DNA of 64,000 bases from Cryptomeria japonica. Its lineage: Eukaryota > Streptophyta > Pinopsida > Cupressales > Cupressaceae. Below the pieces are notes generated by a model, which did no database searches, was not told the DNA's origin, and saw only the letters and a program-made list of their open reading frames with translations. This document shows positions 1-12,029 of this stretch, one piece after another. Each line of letters begins with the position of its first letter. The first letter of the stretch is position 1. The DNA lies in contig NC_081415.1 of assembly GCF_030272615.1 (NCBI RefSeq), positions 597,249,335 to 597,313,334 of the forward strand, read 5' to 3'. A program made the position numbers and the translations under genes.

Positions 1-333
1 GTCAAACTTGTTATTTTTTAAGAACTAGGACCGTGTGGTTCAAATCAAACGAGGAAAAATATTAGTGATATATTAAGTCCTTGGACGGCTTTTTTAATAG
101 ATGTTCTCGAGAATTTCTCTTTTCTCTTTCAATGGGCATCACGGGACAGACCATTTTAGTCTTTCAACTGATCAGGCTTCTGAATTTTTTAAATCATTTC
201 AAGCCTGCAGATCTAAGATTCCAGAGTATGCCTTTAAACCCTTTAAGTCTCAAATTATAGTAATTACAGTTTTCGATGAAATAATTTGTGAGTAATTTCT
301 GTCCCTCCTTCCATACATTTTGTCTGAAGATTA
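1..333. other. 5' flank of the bHLH gene
   Basis: This stretch precedes the bHLH start codon and presumably holds the promoter and 5' untranslated region. I see no convincing coding sequence. The short open frame at 101-295 has no recognisable motif. There is no unambiguous TATA box or other element that I would defend. Confidence 0.4.
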
Positions 334-1269
334 ATGGAGATGAACGACTCTGAGTTATTTCCTTCGCCTATTTTCGAAAATGCTGGTGACATTTGTGCCT
401 ATAATGATTCAACCTTGAGAAAATCCCCCAATCAATTTTCCTTATCACGAAATCCTCTTAAAATTTCTGGTGTTGTGGATTATGAAACTCGAAAGCTTGA
501 TTGCAAATTTATTGAACCTGGTCTTAAGATTGGAAAAGCACAAATAACCAGTAAAAATAGCATCCACACATCTACAGAAAGGCAAAGGCGAAAAGACATG
601 AAATCGCTTTATTCTTCATTGAGATCTTTGCTGCCAGAGGAATATGTAATGGTATGATTTTTATTATCTTGCTCAAAGTTTAGCTATTAGAGTTTAGGCT
701 TATGGTCAGTTTGTTAACATTCAGGTAACTTACAGTATTGATATTTGTGCAGGGGAAACGTTCAATAGCAGATCAACTTTTAAGAACCGCTAACTACATT
801 AAACATTTGCAGGAAAAAGTAAAGGAGGCTAAACAAGTGAGAGATGAGACCTGCCAGAAAAAAATGTGCCAGGATCTTCCAGTTTCTGTCGCATCACAGA
901 CTTTCCCGTCTATTAAAATAGATTCCAGTGGTTCATTTATTGTTGTATCAACAATCAATTGTCAGATAGCGTTTTCTGATCTTCTGTTTGCAATGGAAAA
1001 TAATGATCTTCATGTCGTTAGTGCTTCTTCTTGTGCCATGAATGACAAATTCTTTCACACCGTCCATGCCAAGGTATTGCTGCAAAGTCTGTTCTTTATT
1101 TTCTTTTTCATTTTCGTGATGATCAATCAAAATATACTGTATACTTGCAAAAGGGTTTGAAACATGGTGTCGTTTAATATGACAGGTTTCAGATCTAAAT
1201 AATTTTGACAAAAGAATTCTCTATCGCCAGATCTCGAATTTGATGACGAAAATTGAGAAAAAACCCTGA
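334..1269 (+). CDS. bHLH transcription factor, three exons
   Basis: Exons are 334-651, 753-1073 and 1186-1269, all joined in phase 0 at GT/AG borders, giving a 240-residue protein ending at TGA 1267-1269. The basic region lies near residues 76-88 (HTSTERQRRKDM), with His78, Glu82 and Arg86 in the spacing of E-box/G-box-binding bHLH proteins. Helix 1 and the loop (SLYSSLRSLLPEEYVM) end at the first splice junction. Helix 2 opens exon 2 (GKRSIADQLLRTANYIKHLQ). Splitting the loop there gives the continuous helix-loop-helix expected of the family. The C-terminal half, about 110 residues, is typical of small plant bHLH factors and probably mediates dimerisation; no further domain is recognised. 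The order of motifs resembles the bHLH118/125-like and iron-response Ib groups, but I cannot assign a subgroup. It should act in the nucleus as a dimer. It has no visible disruption and is one of two intact host genes here. Confidence 0.88.
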
Positions 1270-2640
1270 TGCTTTGGCCCCTGAAAGTTAAGGAATAATT
1301 ATATAGATCTGGTGTACACTCTTCCTTATACTCTGCCATTGTATAAATTTGCTAAGGGGGTTTCATTAACAGGTAGACATTTCAAAAAAGATTTAGATGC
1401 TATTTTATTCTATGAATCTATATCGAAATATTAAGGTATGGTGCATATTAAGGTCCTCCTTTAGATGAAAAAGATGAAACTGTACCCTGTTCTTGCTGGA
1501 TCTGATAATAGCTGCTGAAGTATAACAGTTAAAAAACAATCTTTTCAAGAAAAATATATAATTTTATAATACCGACTCGAACTTTTAAGAGGCAGGCTTT
1601 TCTAGATTTTAAGAAATTGTGTTCGTTTACGGATTGATAAGAACAGCCCAGCGACTTGCACTGTTTTTAACTCTTTGAGATAAGGCGAGCTCTACCGATA
1701 AACCATAGGTTGACAGCAACAACCTTAGATCTACATGAAAGAATCCAAAGCCTTAATATAAGCTTACCAATCGGACTCTGATTGCCCCTTTTCGAAATAG
1801 ATAGTTCATGTCCTTTCAATGGAAGGTTCTTAACAAAACCAGATTCAAACCAGGCAAAGATTTTAGTCTCCCCAGTCTACCTATTCCGTGGCCCGTGGAT
1901 AAACAAAATTCTCATCCAACCCAGTTCGTTACTTTACAACGTCAAAAATTTCAGCTAAGGACTTACATCTTCCATAACGTTTCAAAAGGTGTAAAAAGTT
2001 CGTATGATAAAATAAATAGATGTTAAGCGACTTGATCCTGTTAACAATCTTCCAGAATAGAATGGCATTTTCTGCGCACTAAATTATTTGCTGACTCTAA
2101 TCGCCTTGCAGATATTCAGATATTTTCATGACTAAAATGTTATCAGTTACAGTTCTGTAACTGGTATCGATCATTTAGCTCTTTATATCTTTGCGCATCA
2201 TCTGGCTGTGTTTTTAAGGAATCGCTATACATTTTACTCTCAGACTGTAGCAAATTTGTTAGTTTGGGGCTAAACTCTGGACTTCTTGGACTCCAAGAAA
2301 CTATAATTTCTTCCTCGCACCCAGAAAATTAATCTAGGCATTTCTACAAAATCAATAATAGCTTGCTACTCATTACAGTAGCGAACATGTGATTTATGCA
2401 GCTATACATACTTGGGAATGACATTGTCTTTTTGCTTAAGTGGGACGATAAGACATTCTTTTTAAATGAAAAATCAACTGACTGAAACATTTTTTTTTAT
2501 TTTTTTAAAGAATACCGTTGTACTACATATAGTGGTACAATAGAGGCGAGAAAAAAGCCATTACGTTTGTATTGTTTTAATCTTGACAGTCTAAATATTT
2601 TTAGTACAACACCTCACTTCTAATGAAGTTGTCTATTTAT
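1270..2640. other. 3' flank of the bHLH gene, no gene seen
   Basis: This contains the 3' untranslated region of the bHLH gene and then unique-looking sequence. Small open frames such as 1808-2026 have no recognisable motif or splice context. AT content rises towards 2640, where repeat-derived DNA begins. Confidence 0.4.
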
Positions 2641-3962
2641 GGAAATTAATATTATTATATAATAAATTAAATAAGTTTCAATAAATTGTTTGTTATCTTA
2701 AAATTCTATTATTGTGATATATAAATTTAATTAAATAATAGGTAAAATTAGTATAATTGTATAGTAAAAATATAAATTTAGTTGGGTCGAATAAATAAAA
2801 AAGGAGATAGATCAATCTAGAGTATTTGACAACACAACAATCTTATAAGTTCTTGCATGTTAGTCTTGTCATATGCATAATATTGTAAATATAAAGATGT
2901 GTGTTGTTATAGACAGTAGTGGTGTATGTGGCAAGGAGTTTTGTGCTTAGAGGTTACTTTGCACTCAACAAACAATAGCATCGACTATGTGATAGTGCAC
3001 ATTGATAATAGGTATTCAGTATTGGTTACAAGAAGGTGGATGAAGTGTTGCCTACAGGGCAACAATAAAAGATATCATGGTTGTTGGTTAGTTGGTTAAG
3101 TCAACTTAATGATTCAATGAGAATTGGTGCAATTACTAAAGTCGATCAAGTAGTTAAATTTGAATTTTGGATCAAATGGCATTGAATGTAGTTGGTGTAG
3201 TTTTGGTGTTGTAACAAATTGTATGTATATCTAAACCTACTTATAGAGGGAGATTTTCAGATTATACAAGCATGAGAGCTAGATAAGTTAAGTTAAGATC
3301 GGGGTCTCATGGAGGGGGGCTTCCTAGAAAATAGAGTTGGAGTTGTTGAGATTTTTAAGGAAAATTTTAAAGCTACTGGTCCCATGAATATTTTGTAGTG
3401 CAGTTCAGCTTAAAATTTTAAGCTTTGACATTTAAGGTTGTTGGTGATCTCATGAATATGTGTGGTGATAAAAACAAGTAATTAAATTTATTTTCCCTAC
3501 AAAACTATTGTTTAATGAAAATCTAAACTTAGATGTTTGACAAGTGGCAGAAAACATCCCTAAGTTGATGGGGCAATTTCTAGCCCCACCATATTTTCAC
3601 CCGCTCGAATATAGAAGTCTAAAAAGTAGGAGCTTCAATTTTTTAGGAAAAGATTCCAAATAATCCCTAGCAAAAAAATATTTCTTCATGGGATCTCCTC
3701 TTCCTAAAAACTAGAAGATTAAGCACCCCCATGGGACTCCACCCTATGAGAATATTATATTTTTTATAACATGTGCAAAACATTACTATAATTATCTTAT
3801 ACGAGATCGCTGCAATTTATAATTTTCCATTAACATCGTATTAAAACATTTATTCTCATCCATTTTGTGTGGCTTCCTCATCTCTCATATAATTCCATTA
3901 TGAATTGTAAAGCCTACATGGTGTATGGTTCCCCTTCATTAGGACCCTTGATTATGGTTGCA
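2641..3962 (+). repeat. Decayed LTR, 5' side of an old retrotransposon
   Basis: AT-rich non-coding sequence that ends a few bases before a primer-binding-site-like motif at 3968. The left border is not resolved; a TG at about 2858 is one candidate and would give an LTR of about 1.1 kb. The LTR call rests on its position in front of the primer site and of gag-protease remnants in the same orientation. No second copy of it was found downstream. Confidence 0.4.
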
Positions 3963-3967
3963 TCATA

Positions 3968-3979
3968 TGGTATTAGAGC
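3968..3979 (+). other. Primer binding site, initiator tRNA-Met type, one mismatch
   Basis: The sequence TGGTATTAGAGC differs by one base from TGGTATCAGAGC, the complement of the 3' end of plant initiator tRNA-Met used by many LTR retrotransposons. It sits directly after the presumed LTR and before degenerate gag sequence. Confidence 0.6.
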
Positions 3980-5540
3980 ATAAGATAGAACTTATAAATG
4001 GTGCTTCAAGGAGCTTTATTGAGCTTACTACAATTGTGAGAGTGGGTCCTACAATTACAAAGAATAGGTAGATATCATTTGGTATTATCCTATCTTCTAC
4101 ATTCATCAGGTGTGTAGAAAGTAGCATAGGTATCTTCAAAAGAAAAGATTATTGGGTAGAAGATACAAGAGTAGCTATTCCAAAAATTTGTGGAGGAAAT
4201 ATAATGACAAATAAAAGGAATTGGTTATATTAGGGAGAAGGAAATATAGTGCCTATAGTGGTAGATCTAGAGGATGTGATAGTCCTCTAAGAAAGATTGA
4301 ATGCCAAACAAAAAGTTGATGTAGAGTCAAGAGATTTGAGGAGGTGCTTATGGTGAACATGGATGAGATGAACGAAAATCCAATGAAGAGTAAATTGTCA
4401 AAAAAAAAAACAATATTATGAGCAAGTTGTATATGGATGCCTTGTGGTATTCAAGGCACTTGAACTTTAGAGGTTTCGATTGACTAGATTACAAACTTGG
4501 ATTACTTTGATTATGAGTCCAATGAACACCATAAGAGTGAAATATGTATGTACCAAGTTGAAGGGACACATATCATTATGACATGACAATATATAGAAGG
4601 ATAAACAACAATAAAGGAAAGAGAAAATCCACACATAGAATAAGATGGTTATTAAGACGAATGGCTATTTTTTTACCAATGAACTATGAGAGGGTCCTAT
4701 TTAGAATATTGTAAAACTTGAGATAGAAGGATACACGCATAATTAAGACTACAAAAATGAGATGTGTCAACTAACCATTCACATTAGACACATAAAATAT
4801 GACATAACTTGATCTTTAGGCATGCGAATGGATTGCAATTTTCATTGAACAAGGTGATTTATGATAACTCTTAAGTCCATGGAGGAACCATATCATTGTG
4901 AGGTAAAGGAAAAATAGAGGTTGTTTAGAAGATAATAGAGTGTAGTGTAAGGAAAGAATAGATTTGTACATGGAAGAGGAGATGTGGCATGCAACGCTAA
5001 GATGGAATTAGTGAAGTGTGTAGATAATTAAACATGTATCTAGGTCCACAATATGTGCTTAAGAGAAGAGATTCATTTAAGTAAGATGATAAGGTGGAAG
5101 AGGTTTCTCTAAAACTTGCTACAAATGTAAAGAAATAGGGCTTCAAAATTTGAGTGCCCACATGCTCAATAAAAAAAGTGTTAGCTTGGAGATTTGTGTG
5201 CTATTAGTTTTGTAGAATAGATAGATTGTGGGGAAGCTCTCACAATTAAGAAAGTGTTGATATTGTTGGTGAAGGAGAAAAATTGAGCAACATACAGGAA
5301 CAAAATGTTTAGAACCGTCTAGAAATCTAGAGGTAGGTGTTGTATGTAATGATTATTGATAGTACCAACATAGTAAAACTTTTTTCAATTTAGATTATTG
5401 AGAAAATTGACTTGAAAAGGATTAAGCATACTCCCCATACAAGGTGCCATAGATGTAGAAGAAGAACTAGTTGTTATTGAATGAGAAATGTAAGGTTAGG
5501 TTCAAGATATGTATATATAAAGATGAGATCCTCTATAATA
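3980..5540 (+). pseudogene. Degenerate Ty3/gypsy gag-protease remnant
   Basis: No open frame survives, but two landmarks can be read across frameshifts and stops. At about 5117-5161 a zinc knuckle appears as CYKCKEIG followed, one frame away, by ASKFECPH, i.e. C-x2-C-x4-H-x4-C with its histidine region damaged. At about 5340-5455 the frame reads IIDSTN and then EKIDLKRIKHTPHTRC, which matches the active-site region and following segment of Ty3/gypsy retropepsins. At 5520-5550 DEILYNMIKM resembles the segment before the reverse transcriptase in such polyproteins. Reverse transcriptase and integrase are absent, so the element is truncated. It is old: most codons are disrupted. Confidence 0.6.
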
Positions 5541-5845
5541 TGATTAAAATGAAATTGTTAGTGATATAAGTTGTAAGCCCCAACTTCCTAAGGCCTGGCA
5601 ATCTCCCAAGTGTCAGGGGTGTCAAACTTGGGAAGATCGCCACAAACTTGTCTTCGGGCTGGGCAATCGAGGACCAATTGCTAAGGTGGGTAAGACCTCC
5701 TATATGATTACAATGAACTTGTTAGTGATCTAAGTTGTAGGCCCCAACTTCCTAAGGCCTAGTAATCTCCCAAGTGTTAGGGGTGTCAAACTTGGGAAGA
5801 TCACCACAAAGGTATCTTCATGTTGGGCAGTTGAAGACCGATTGC
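5541..5845 (+). repeat. 164-bp tandem duplication, second unit interrupted
   Basis: The unit at 5541-5704 is repeated at 5705-5845. Both contain the stretch beginning GTTAGTGAT and the phrase CCCCAACTTCCTAAGGCCT. The second unit stops at ATTGC and resumes after element C at 9581 with ATTGCTATGGTGGGTAAGAC, which matches the end of the first unit (about 5679-5698). The duplication therefore predates the insertion of element C and gives an independent check of the insertion point. Confidence 0.8.
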
Positions 5846-7103
5846 TGTAATGTCTCCAATTTTTAAAAGTGATAATTAATTAAATTAATTCTTATTAAGT
5901 TGTCCAAAATAAATATTATTTAAAAGGATGGCTTATTATTAATTAATTTAATTATTAAAAAAAAAAGAGGGTAAAATAATATTATGAACTACCACTTTAG
6001 CTATCTCCGCAGGCAAAATCGAAGGCTAGGAGATGATTGGATAACCCAGGGGGACTTTACTTAGTCATTTTATTCTCCTAGTAGATAATTACCAAAAATA
6101 ATTTGAGAAGTACTAAGCAGATCCCAGATGGAATTATGATTTCTTGCCAGGTAAAACCCTCCAGGAATGTAGTATTTCCCCACTAATTTGCCGACACAAC
6201 TCCTGCAATTCCTCCAAAATAACCATTGACTTCTTCTTATTAGCTGCCAACAATGAAACTTGTACAATAAAACTGCTACAAATACCCTTATTTTATTTTA
6301 TTGAAAAATCCAGGCAAGATATATGGCGGTACGACTAGACCGGGAAAGGTACAACCTGCTAATTGGGAGTATATGCTTGTTGGAAATTGTGACTTTTCTG
6401 CTCAGATCAAAATTTCAGACCCTAATGTTGTTGTAATCCACCAAAATGCTCTTGAATTTGGTCCCAAAGACCTGAAAAAGAGCTTCCAATGAAAATCAAT
6501 ACGCTGAGAGATGCGAGGGTTTTCATCCTACACCTACAATTTGGAGGTTTTCGTCCCCAAATTTGCTCCAGAACTCTGCCAAAATGTTGCAGACATGCTG
6601 AAGGTAAAAAATTCTTCACAAATCATCAAAACATAATGCACAAATGAACTCCCAATTGTTCTTTTAACATTCCTCAAACCCTAATTTGAATTTGGGGTTA
6701 GGGTTGGACTTTTGACATCATAAAAAATTTTAAAATGTTTCTTTTTATTAAAAAAATACTTCCCCAAAGTTGTTTGACCCATTGAGGGTCTAATTCCTCA
6801 GTAAAAGTGGCCACATATTTAAGTTATAACTTCTAGAGAAATGTGCCAAGGGGCCACTTTATTATAATATAAAGTTACTTTTAAAACACCATTTGAATAA
6901 ACTTTCTCTATTTTTAGAAAAGGTAACTTTATAATATGATATTTTAAATTTTATTTCATATAAATCCACTCAAGCCCAATTTTGGCTAAGTATAAACCTT
7001 TGGCACCCAAAATCATCCCCTGTCCACTAAATTCACCTGTAGAGATGGCTAACAGATGAATCTATGGCTCCTGAGTATTCACTAGAAAAATGGGGACATT
7101 ACA
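5846..7103 (-). repeat. Element C 3' LTR (left copy)
   Basis: This is 1258 bp, begins TGTAATGTCTCC and ends GGGGACATTACA on the plus strand. From about 6068 to the end it matches 8567-9580 closely, including the shared phrase TTTTATTCTCCTAG and the terminal ACTAGAAAAATGGG. The first 222 bp have no counterpart in the other LTR. Confidence 0.8.
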
Positions 7104-7119
7104 GTCCTCCCTTCCCAAG
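7104..7119 (-). other. Polypurine tract of element C
   Basis: On the minus strand this reads CTTGGGAAGGGAGGAC and directly abuts the TGTAATG end of the left LTR, the position of the plus-strand primer for reverse transcription. It fixes the element's orientation as minus. Confidence 0.75.
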
Positions 7120-7665
7120 ATTGCTTGCCCTCAAGAAACATCAACCAACCCACTGCTCCACTCTGATAAAAAATCCCAATCAAAATAATACCTAGATCCC
7201 ATACGTAAATAAAAAATATGTTGTAGGTGTTCATGTAGAAGAAGTTTTCCCACAAATCACTCTGAAGTAACTGTTCATGTAAGTAGGACATCGTGATAGT
7301 GTAAAAATGAACTCCCATATACCTATAAGACAACACCAAATGCGACCTAACCTCGTCGTCATAACTCTGGCCACCAACATAGATGTCATCAAGCATAGCA
7401 TCAACCCAATGCAAATCTTGAAAACCCATCTCAAACTTCGATTCCATCCTATAGGAAAACTTTCTTACACTCCCAAGTAACTAGGTAGCTGATGTAGACC
7501 ATGAAAGAACAATGATTCCAACATAACCCCAACCAGGATAGCGGCTAATCCATATGGAGTCAATTAAAATGAAGCCACCTATTAAGAACGTTAGTGCTGC
7601 CATATCATCAAGATTCAGTGAGAAAATGAAAGGTGCATTAGGAACACCTTATGTGCCAATCACAG

Positions 7666-8165
7666 CTAACTCATTAGTGGTTGATCCTCTATGAACCTCC
7701 TTATCGATTTCATCATCAACATGTAGAGGATAAGAAATATCAACTGAAAATCATGAAGACCTGTGTGTGCTCCTTTTGCAGGGGCAATGGTTGATTCTTG
7801 CTGGTCCATATATTCATAGGAAGGCTGGAACACCTCTTTGTTCTCTTCTTTCAACATAGGGCTCCCACATGACTAAATTTTATTTTTATTTTGAACATGT
7901 ATTGGCTGAAGCCAATATTCTTTCCTTCTCCTTGTGCAGTACCTATCAAAAGGTTTGATAGCCTTGATCTCCTCATATTCACATGAGTAGTCATCAAAGA
8001 TTCTCATAACTTCCTCATGCACAGGTATACCTCTCCTCGTTAGAGCTAGATACTCTTGAAATGTTAGATGGTTTTTCTTCTTCTAATACATGTTATACCA
8101 ACTAGCAAATTTGATGGCTGCTAATTCTTTTTCCCACTTTTCCATTTCTGTAACCATCCCTTAGC
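7666..8165 (-). pseudogene. Unrecognised coding remnant inside element C
   Basis: Reading the minus strand from about 8150, one frame is open apart from two stops. It contains EKWEKELAAIKFASWYNMY, then FQEYLALTRRGIPVHEEVM, FDDYSCEYEEIKAIKPFD and RRRKEYWLQPIHVQ, and ends in a short frame at 7666. The composition (charged, Trp/Tyr-rich, regular helices) looks like real protein, but I do not recognise the family and it is not a gag zinc knuckle or a polymerase. It may be a gag-like or accessory protein of a non-autonomous element. The stops mean this copy is dead. Confidence 0.4.
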
Positions 8166-8189
8166 ATACCACAGGCTAGCAGGGTCTTC

Positions 8190-8201
8190 GCTCTGATATC
8201 A
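8190..8201 (-). other. Primer binding site of element C, tRNA-Met type
   Basis: The plus strand reads GCTCTGATATCA; its complement TGATATCAGAGC differs by one base from the initiator tRNA-Met primer site TGGTATCAGAGC. It lies one base from the right LTR, as required for a minus-strand element. Confidence 0.7.
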
Positions 8202-8202
8202 C

Positions 8203-9580
8203 TGAAAGATGCCAACCACTGATTTTGACAGTTGATTTGTTTGTTTAATTCAATTCTTTGGCCAGCGTATAATTATTTTGGTTTTTGAAGATATTTTAGG
8301 ATAACTTGCCTGTTATTGACTTTTTGAAAGTTGCACACTAGAGACAAAACAAATAGGAAACTAAACTAATTCTGAAAATAGAAAATTAGAACTATGATTT
8401 TATTGCAGCAAATTACAAAATTCAAGAAAATGATTATTTAAGACAACTATAGCCAAATTTGGCCTAACAGAGGTCCAGCACCCTACTTGAATGAGCTTAT
8501 TTGATGTTGGAGGTGGTGCACAAAGAAATATAGGAGCCTCCAGGTGCTGCAAGTTACTCCAAGGTATTTTATTCTCCTAGTAGATAATTACCAAAAACAA
8601 TTTCAGAAGTACTAAGCAGACCCAGATGAAATTTTGATTTCTTGCCAGGTAAACCCTCCAGGAATGTAGTATTTCCCCACTAATTTGCTGACACAACTCC
8701 AAAATGATGCAATTCCTCCAAAATAACCATTGACTTCTTCTTATTAAATACCAACAATGAAATTTGTACAATAAAACTGCTGCAAATACCCTTCTTTTAT
8801 TTTATTGAAAACTCTAGGCAAGATATGGTGGTACAACTAGCCTGGGGAAGGTACGGCTCGCTGATTGGGAGTATATGCTTGCTGGAAATTGTGACTTTTC
8901 TGCTCAGATCAGAATTTCAGACCCTAATGTTGTTGTAATCCACCAAAATGCTCTTGAATTTGGTCCCAAAGACTTGAAAAGAGCTTCCAATGAAGATCAA
9001 TATGCTAATAGATGTGAGGGTTTTCATCCTACACCTGCAATTTGGAGGTTTTTGTTCCCAAATTTTCTCTAGAACTCTACCAATATGCTGCAGACCTGTT
9101 GAAGGTAAAAAATTCTTCAAAAATCATCAAAACACAATGTACAAATGAACTCCCAAATGCTCTTTTAACATTCCTCAAACCCTAATTTGAATTTCGGGTT
9201 AGGGTTGAACTTTTGGCATCATAAAACATGTTAAAATGTTTATTTTTATTAAAAAAATACTTCCCCTAAGTGGTTTGACCCATTGAGGGTCTAATTCCTC
9301 ATTAAAAGTGGCCATATATTTAAGTTATAACCTCTGGGGAAATGTGCCAAGGGGCCACTTTATTATAATATAAAGTTACTTTATAACACCATTTAAAAAT
9401 TCTATTTATAGAAAAAGTAACTTTATAACATGATATTATTAAGTTTATTTGATATAAATCCACTCAAGCCCAATTTTGGCTAAGTATAAACCTTTTGCAC
9501 CCAAAATCATCCCCTGTCCACTAAATTCACCTTCAGAGATCTGACTCCTGAGAGTTCACTAGAAAAATGGGAACATTACA
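8203..9580 (-). repeat. Element C 5' LTR (right copy)
   Basis: This is 1378 bp, starting TGAAAGATGCC and ending GGGAACATTACA on the plus strand. The portion 8567-9580 is homologous to the left LTR with scattered substitutions and small indels. The portion 8203-8566, next to the primer site, is unrelated to the corresponding end of the left LTR, an odd condition for a retrotransposon. Confidence 0.72.
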
Positions 9581-9585
9581 ATTGC

Positions 9586-12000
9586 TATGGTGGGTAAGAC
9601 CTCCTTCACTTCTAGCTTTGCAAGACCAAGGGGGGTTTCCTTGAAGTATTGGATTACTGATTTAAACATTGAACACTTTCTTACAAAAAACTATAGCAAC
9701 TAGATAATGTATCCCAATATTGGTGCCACAATATACCTATATGCTAGTTTGGACATGTAAGGTTAGCATTCTATTAAACAAATAGTTTGCCATATAAACA
9801 TATTAGAATGTGTTTTGTGATAAACCCTTATATATCATGTGCATTTAGACAAGGTAGTAAGAACAAACTAAAATAAAGACAATGATTTTTTTTTGAGTTG
9901 ATTAATTATGAGCGTGTTGAGGATGGTGGGGAGAGAAAATAAGTAGCAAATTGGTTCCTTCATCTAGTTGGACAACAAAATCTTTGAATTCAATCAAACA
10001 TGTAACACATCGACAAAGGTAATGCATTAATCAACACCTCACAAAAGACTAATTTTTCCATAATGCACAAACAAGCTGGACGCAATACATACATTCACAA
10101 AAAACATAGATAATTGCATAGTAATAAATGAATCTACTTAGTAATCCATGCACATACACATACACTTCATATAATTTTATGATAAGATGCCCTGTAAAAG
10201 CTTTGCAAAGACTTTAAAGTCATTTAACTAACTAACTAAAAACACATCTAAAAATATACACCATGCAAAAAAAGACTCTTAATCAAAGTTGAATATATGA
10301 CCATCATTCAATATACAAAAATTACATGCATGATTACACATTTGGGACAGACCTAGATCTTGACAATACAAAAAAAAAAGGAAAAAGTTGATGCTTAAAA
10401 CTGGAACTTTGAACTGTCTGGTTCTACAATGTGATTTTTCTTTGCTATGCTCCCTCCTAACCAAAAATGTTATCCTCTCCTCAAACAATGGAAACCAAGG
10501 CCGATATACTCACGAAGGTCACTATCTGGGGGAGTCCCTTTGACAAAAGAAACTCTGCAGATCATTAATTAGGAATGGGCATCATAATTTTTCCTTTATT
10601 CTGCATCGAATGCAATTCAGTCTTTTTCTAAAACACTTACATATGTGATCGTATATTAATGGTGCTTCAGATCGGGTAGGTTAACAAGATTGCACTAATT
10701 TTGGTGTAGTGATGGCCCTTCAGGCCTTCAATGGATTTTAGGGCTCAGGCTTGTCCTCACACTGGAAGAAAAAGCATTAAATTTTTTGTATCATTTACCC
10801 GTCAACCATCGGGTCTTTGAGCCTATCGTCTACTACTTACTAGGTTAGAAGATGGTCGCAAGCGTTAGTGAAAGACCGACAACACTCTGCAATCATCGGA
10901 CTGCGGGCTTCGAGCTCAACACATAACGCATACAAGTAGGAGACGCGGCCAAAGGCGCTGGTGGCTACTCAGTCATAAATTTAGTGTATTGATTCTTTAA
11001 AAAAGCTTTATTCATATGATGTGTTAAATATATGGCTGGATAGACATCAAGGTCGATAGGATTTTTTCTCGTCACACCACAAGCCTTGGACCAAAAGCTT
11101 ATCATATTGTGAGAAATCAAACAAGTAGAGAAAAGGCTGAAAGTTTGACCCCCATTAGACAGACAATTTTGACTCTATCAGCAGCTGGGTGTTGGGATAG
11201 AACCAAGAACCAGTCACTAGTTCCAGTGGTTCTTAGAACCACCAAAATCAGCGATGAAAATTAGCAACATTATCTGGCCTCTTTACAACAGTTTGTTTCT
11301 TCAATCATTCATATTTTCCTTCATCTTGTCTTTTTCTCCCCTTCATTCAAAGGTTGGATGTCGAGGGGGAATTGAGAATCGATCGGTGGTTTCTACAGTT
11401 CCATGAATAGTTGTTGGTGTTGATGGTGTTTCCAAGAACCACAAAAAGATTTGACCCATCATAACTTAGCCATTTTGCCCCAAACTTTACCAAAATGATA
11501 CTAAGAGCACCCATTAAGTCCTTCTATAAGATGGTTCTATCAAAATACTTGTACATTTCTTACATTGCCCAAATTGACAGTTTCAACCCCATTAGGAGCT
11601 AAGTTGGTGCTAGAGACAGTTTGAAGAACCACTTGATGACCAAAAGAGGTTCCAAAACCAAGAGAAAGCTCCAAAGCCACCACTTAGAAGTAGAATATAA
11701 TTCATGTAGCTTCCAATTGAGTATACTTTATTTTGCTATGGGTTTAGCATATGGGTTTGATTGAACATGTGACAAGTTGTAGGTTTTTGTAAGGGTTTTA
11801 GGATGTTTACTATCAAAGCAGTTAAGGAATTCCCTTTGTTTGTGCTATATATTAATCCATTAAAATCGGTGCAATTATACACTAGGTGTTATCTATTGTT
11901 GGTGAGAAATTATATAAAATATCCATTTTTTTTAATAGACCAAGTGATATTAAATCAACTTTCGTTGTGCCCAAGTGTTTGAAAACTCCATATTCTGTTA
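9586..12000. other. Non-coding, probably old repeat DNA
   Basis: The second tandem unit finishes near 9605. After that I see no coding region, RNA gene or clear repeat border. The stretch 11150-11700 reads like decayed retrotransposon non-coding DNA, but I could not match it to another copy in the window. Confidence 0.3.
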
Positions 12001-12029
12001 GTTAACTCTCAAATTAGTTGCCATGTTCT

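Larger units (their letters stand above)
5846..9580 (-). mobile_element. Element C: minus-strand LTR retrotransposon with target duplication ATTGC
   Basis: The unit is bounded by TGTAATG at 5846 and CATTACA at 9580 and is flanked by ATTGC at 5841-5845 and 9581-9585. The orientation is minus: a purine-rich tract on the minus strand (7104-7119) precedes the left LTR, and a tRNA-Met-type primer site (8190-8201, read on the minus strand) follows the right LTR. The interior is only about 1.1 kb and shows no protease, reverse transcriptase or integrase, so it would need another element's enzymes to move. The two LTRs are homologous over about 1 kb, but the ends next to 5846 and 8203 are unrelated to each other. 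Confidence 0.78.
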
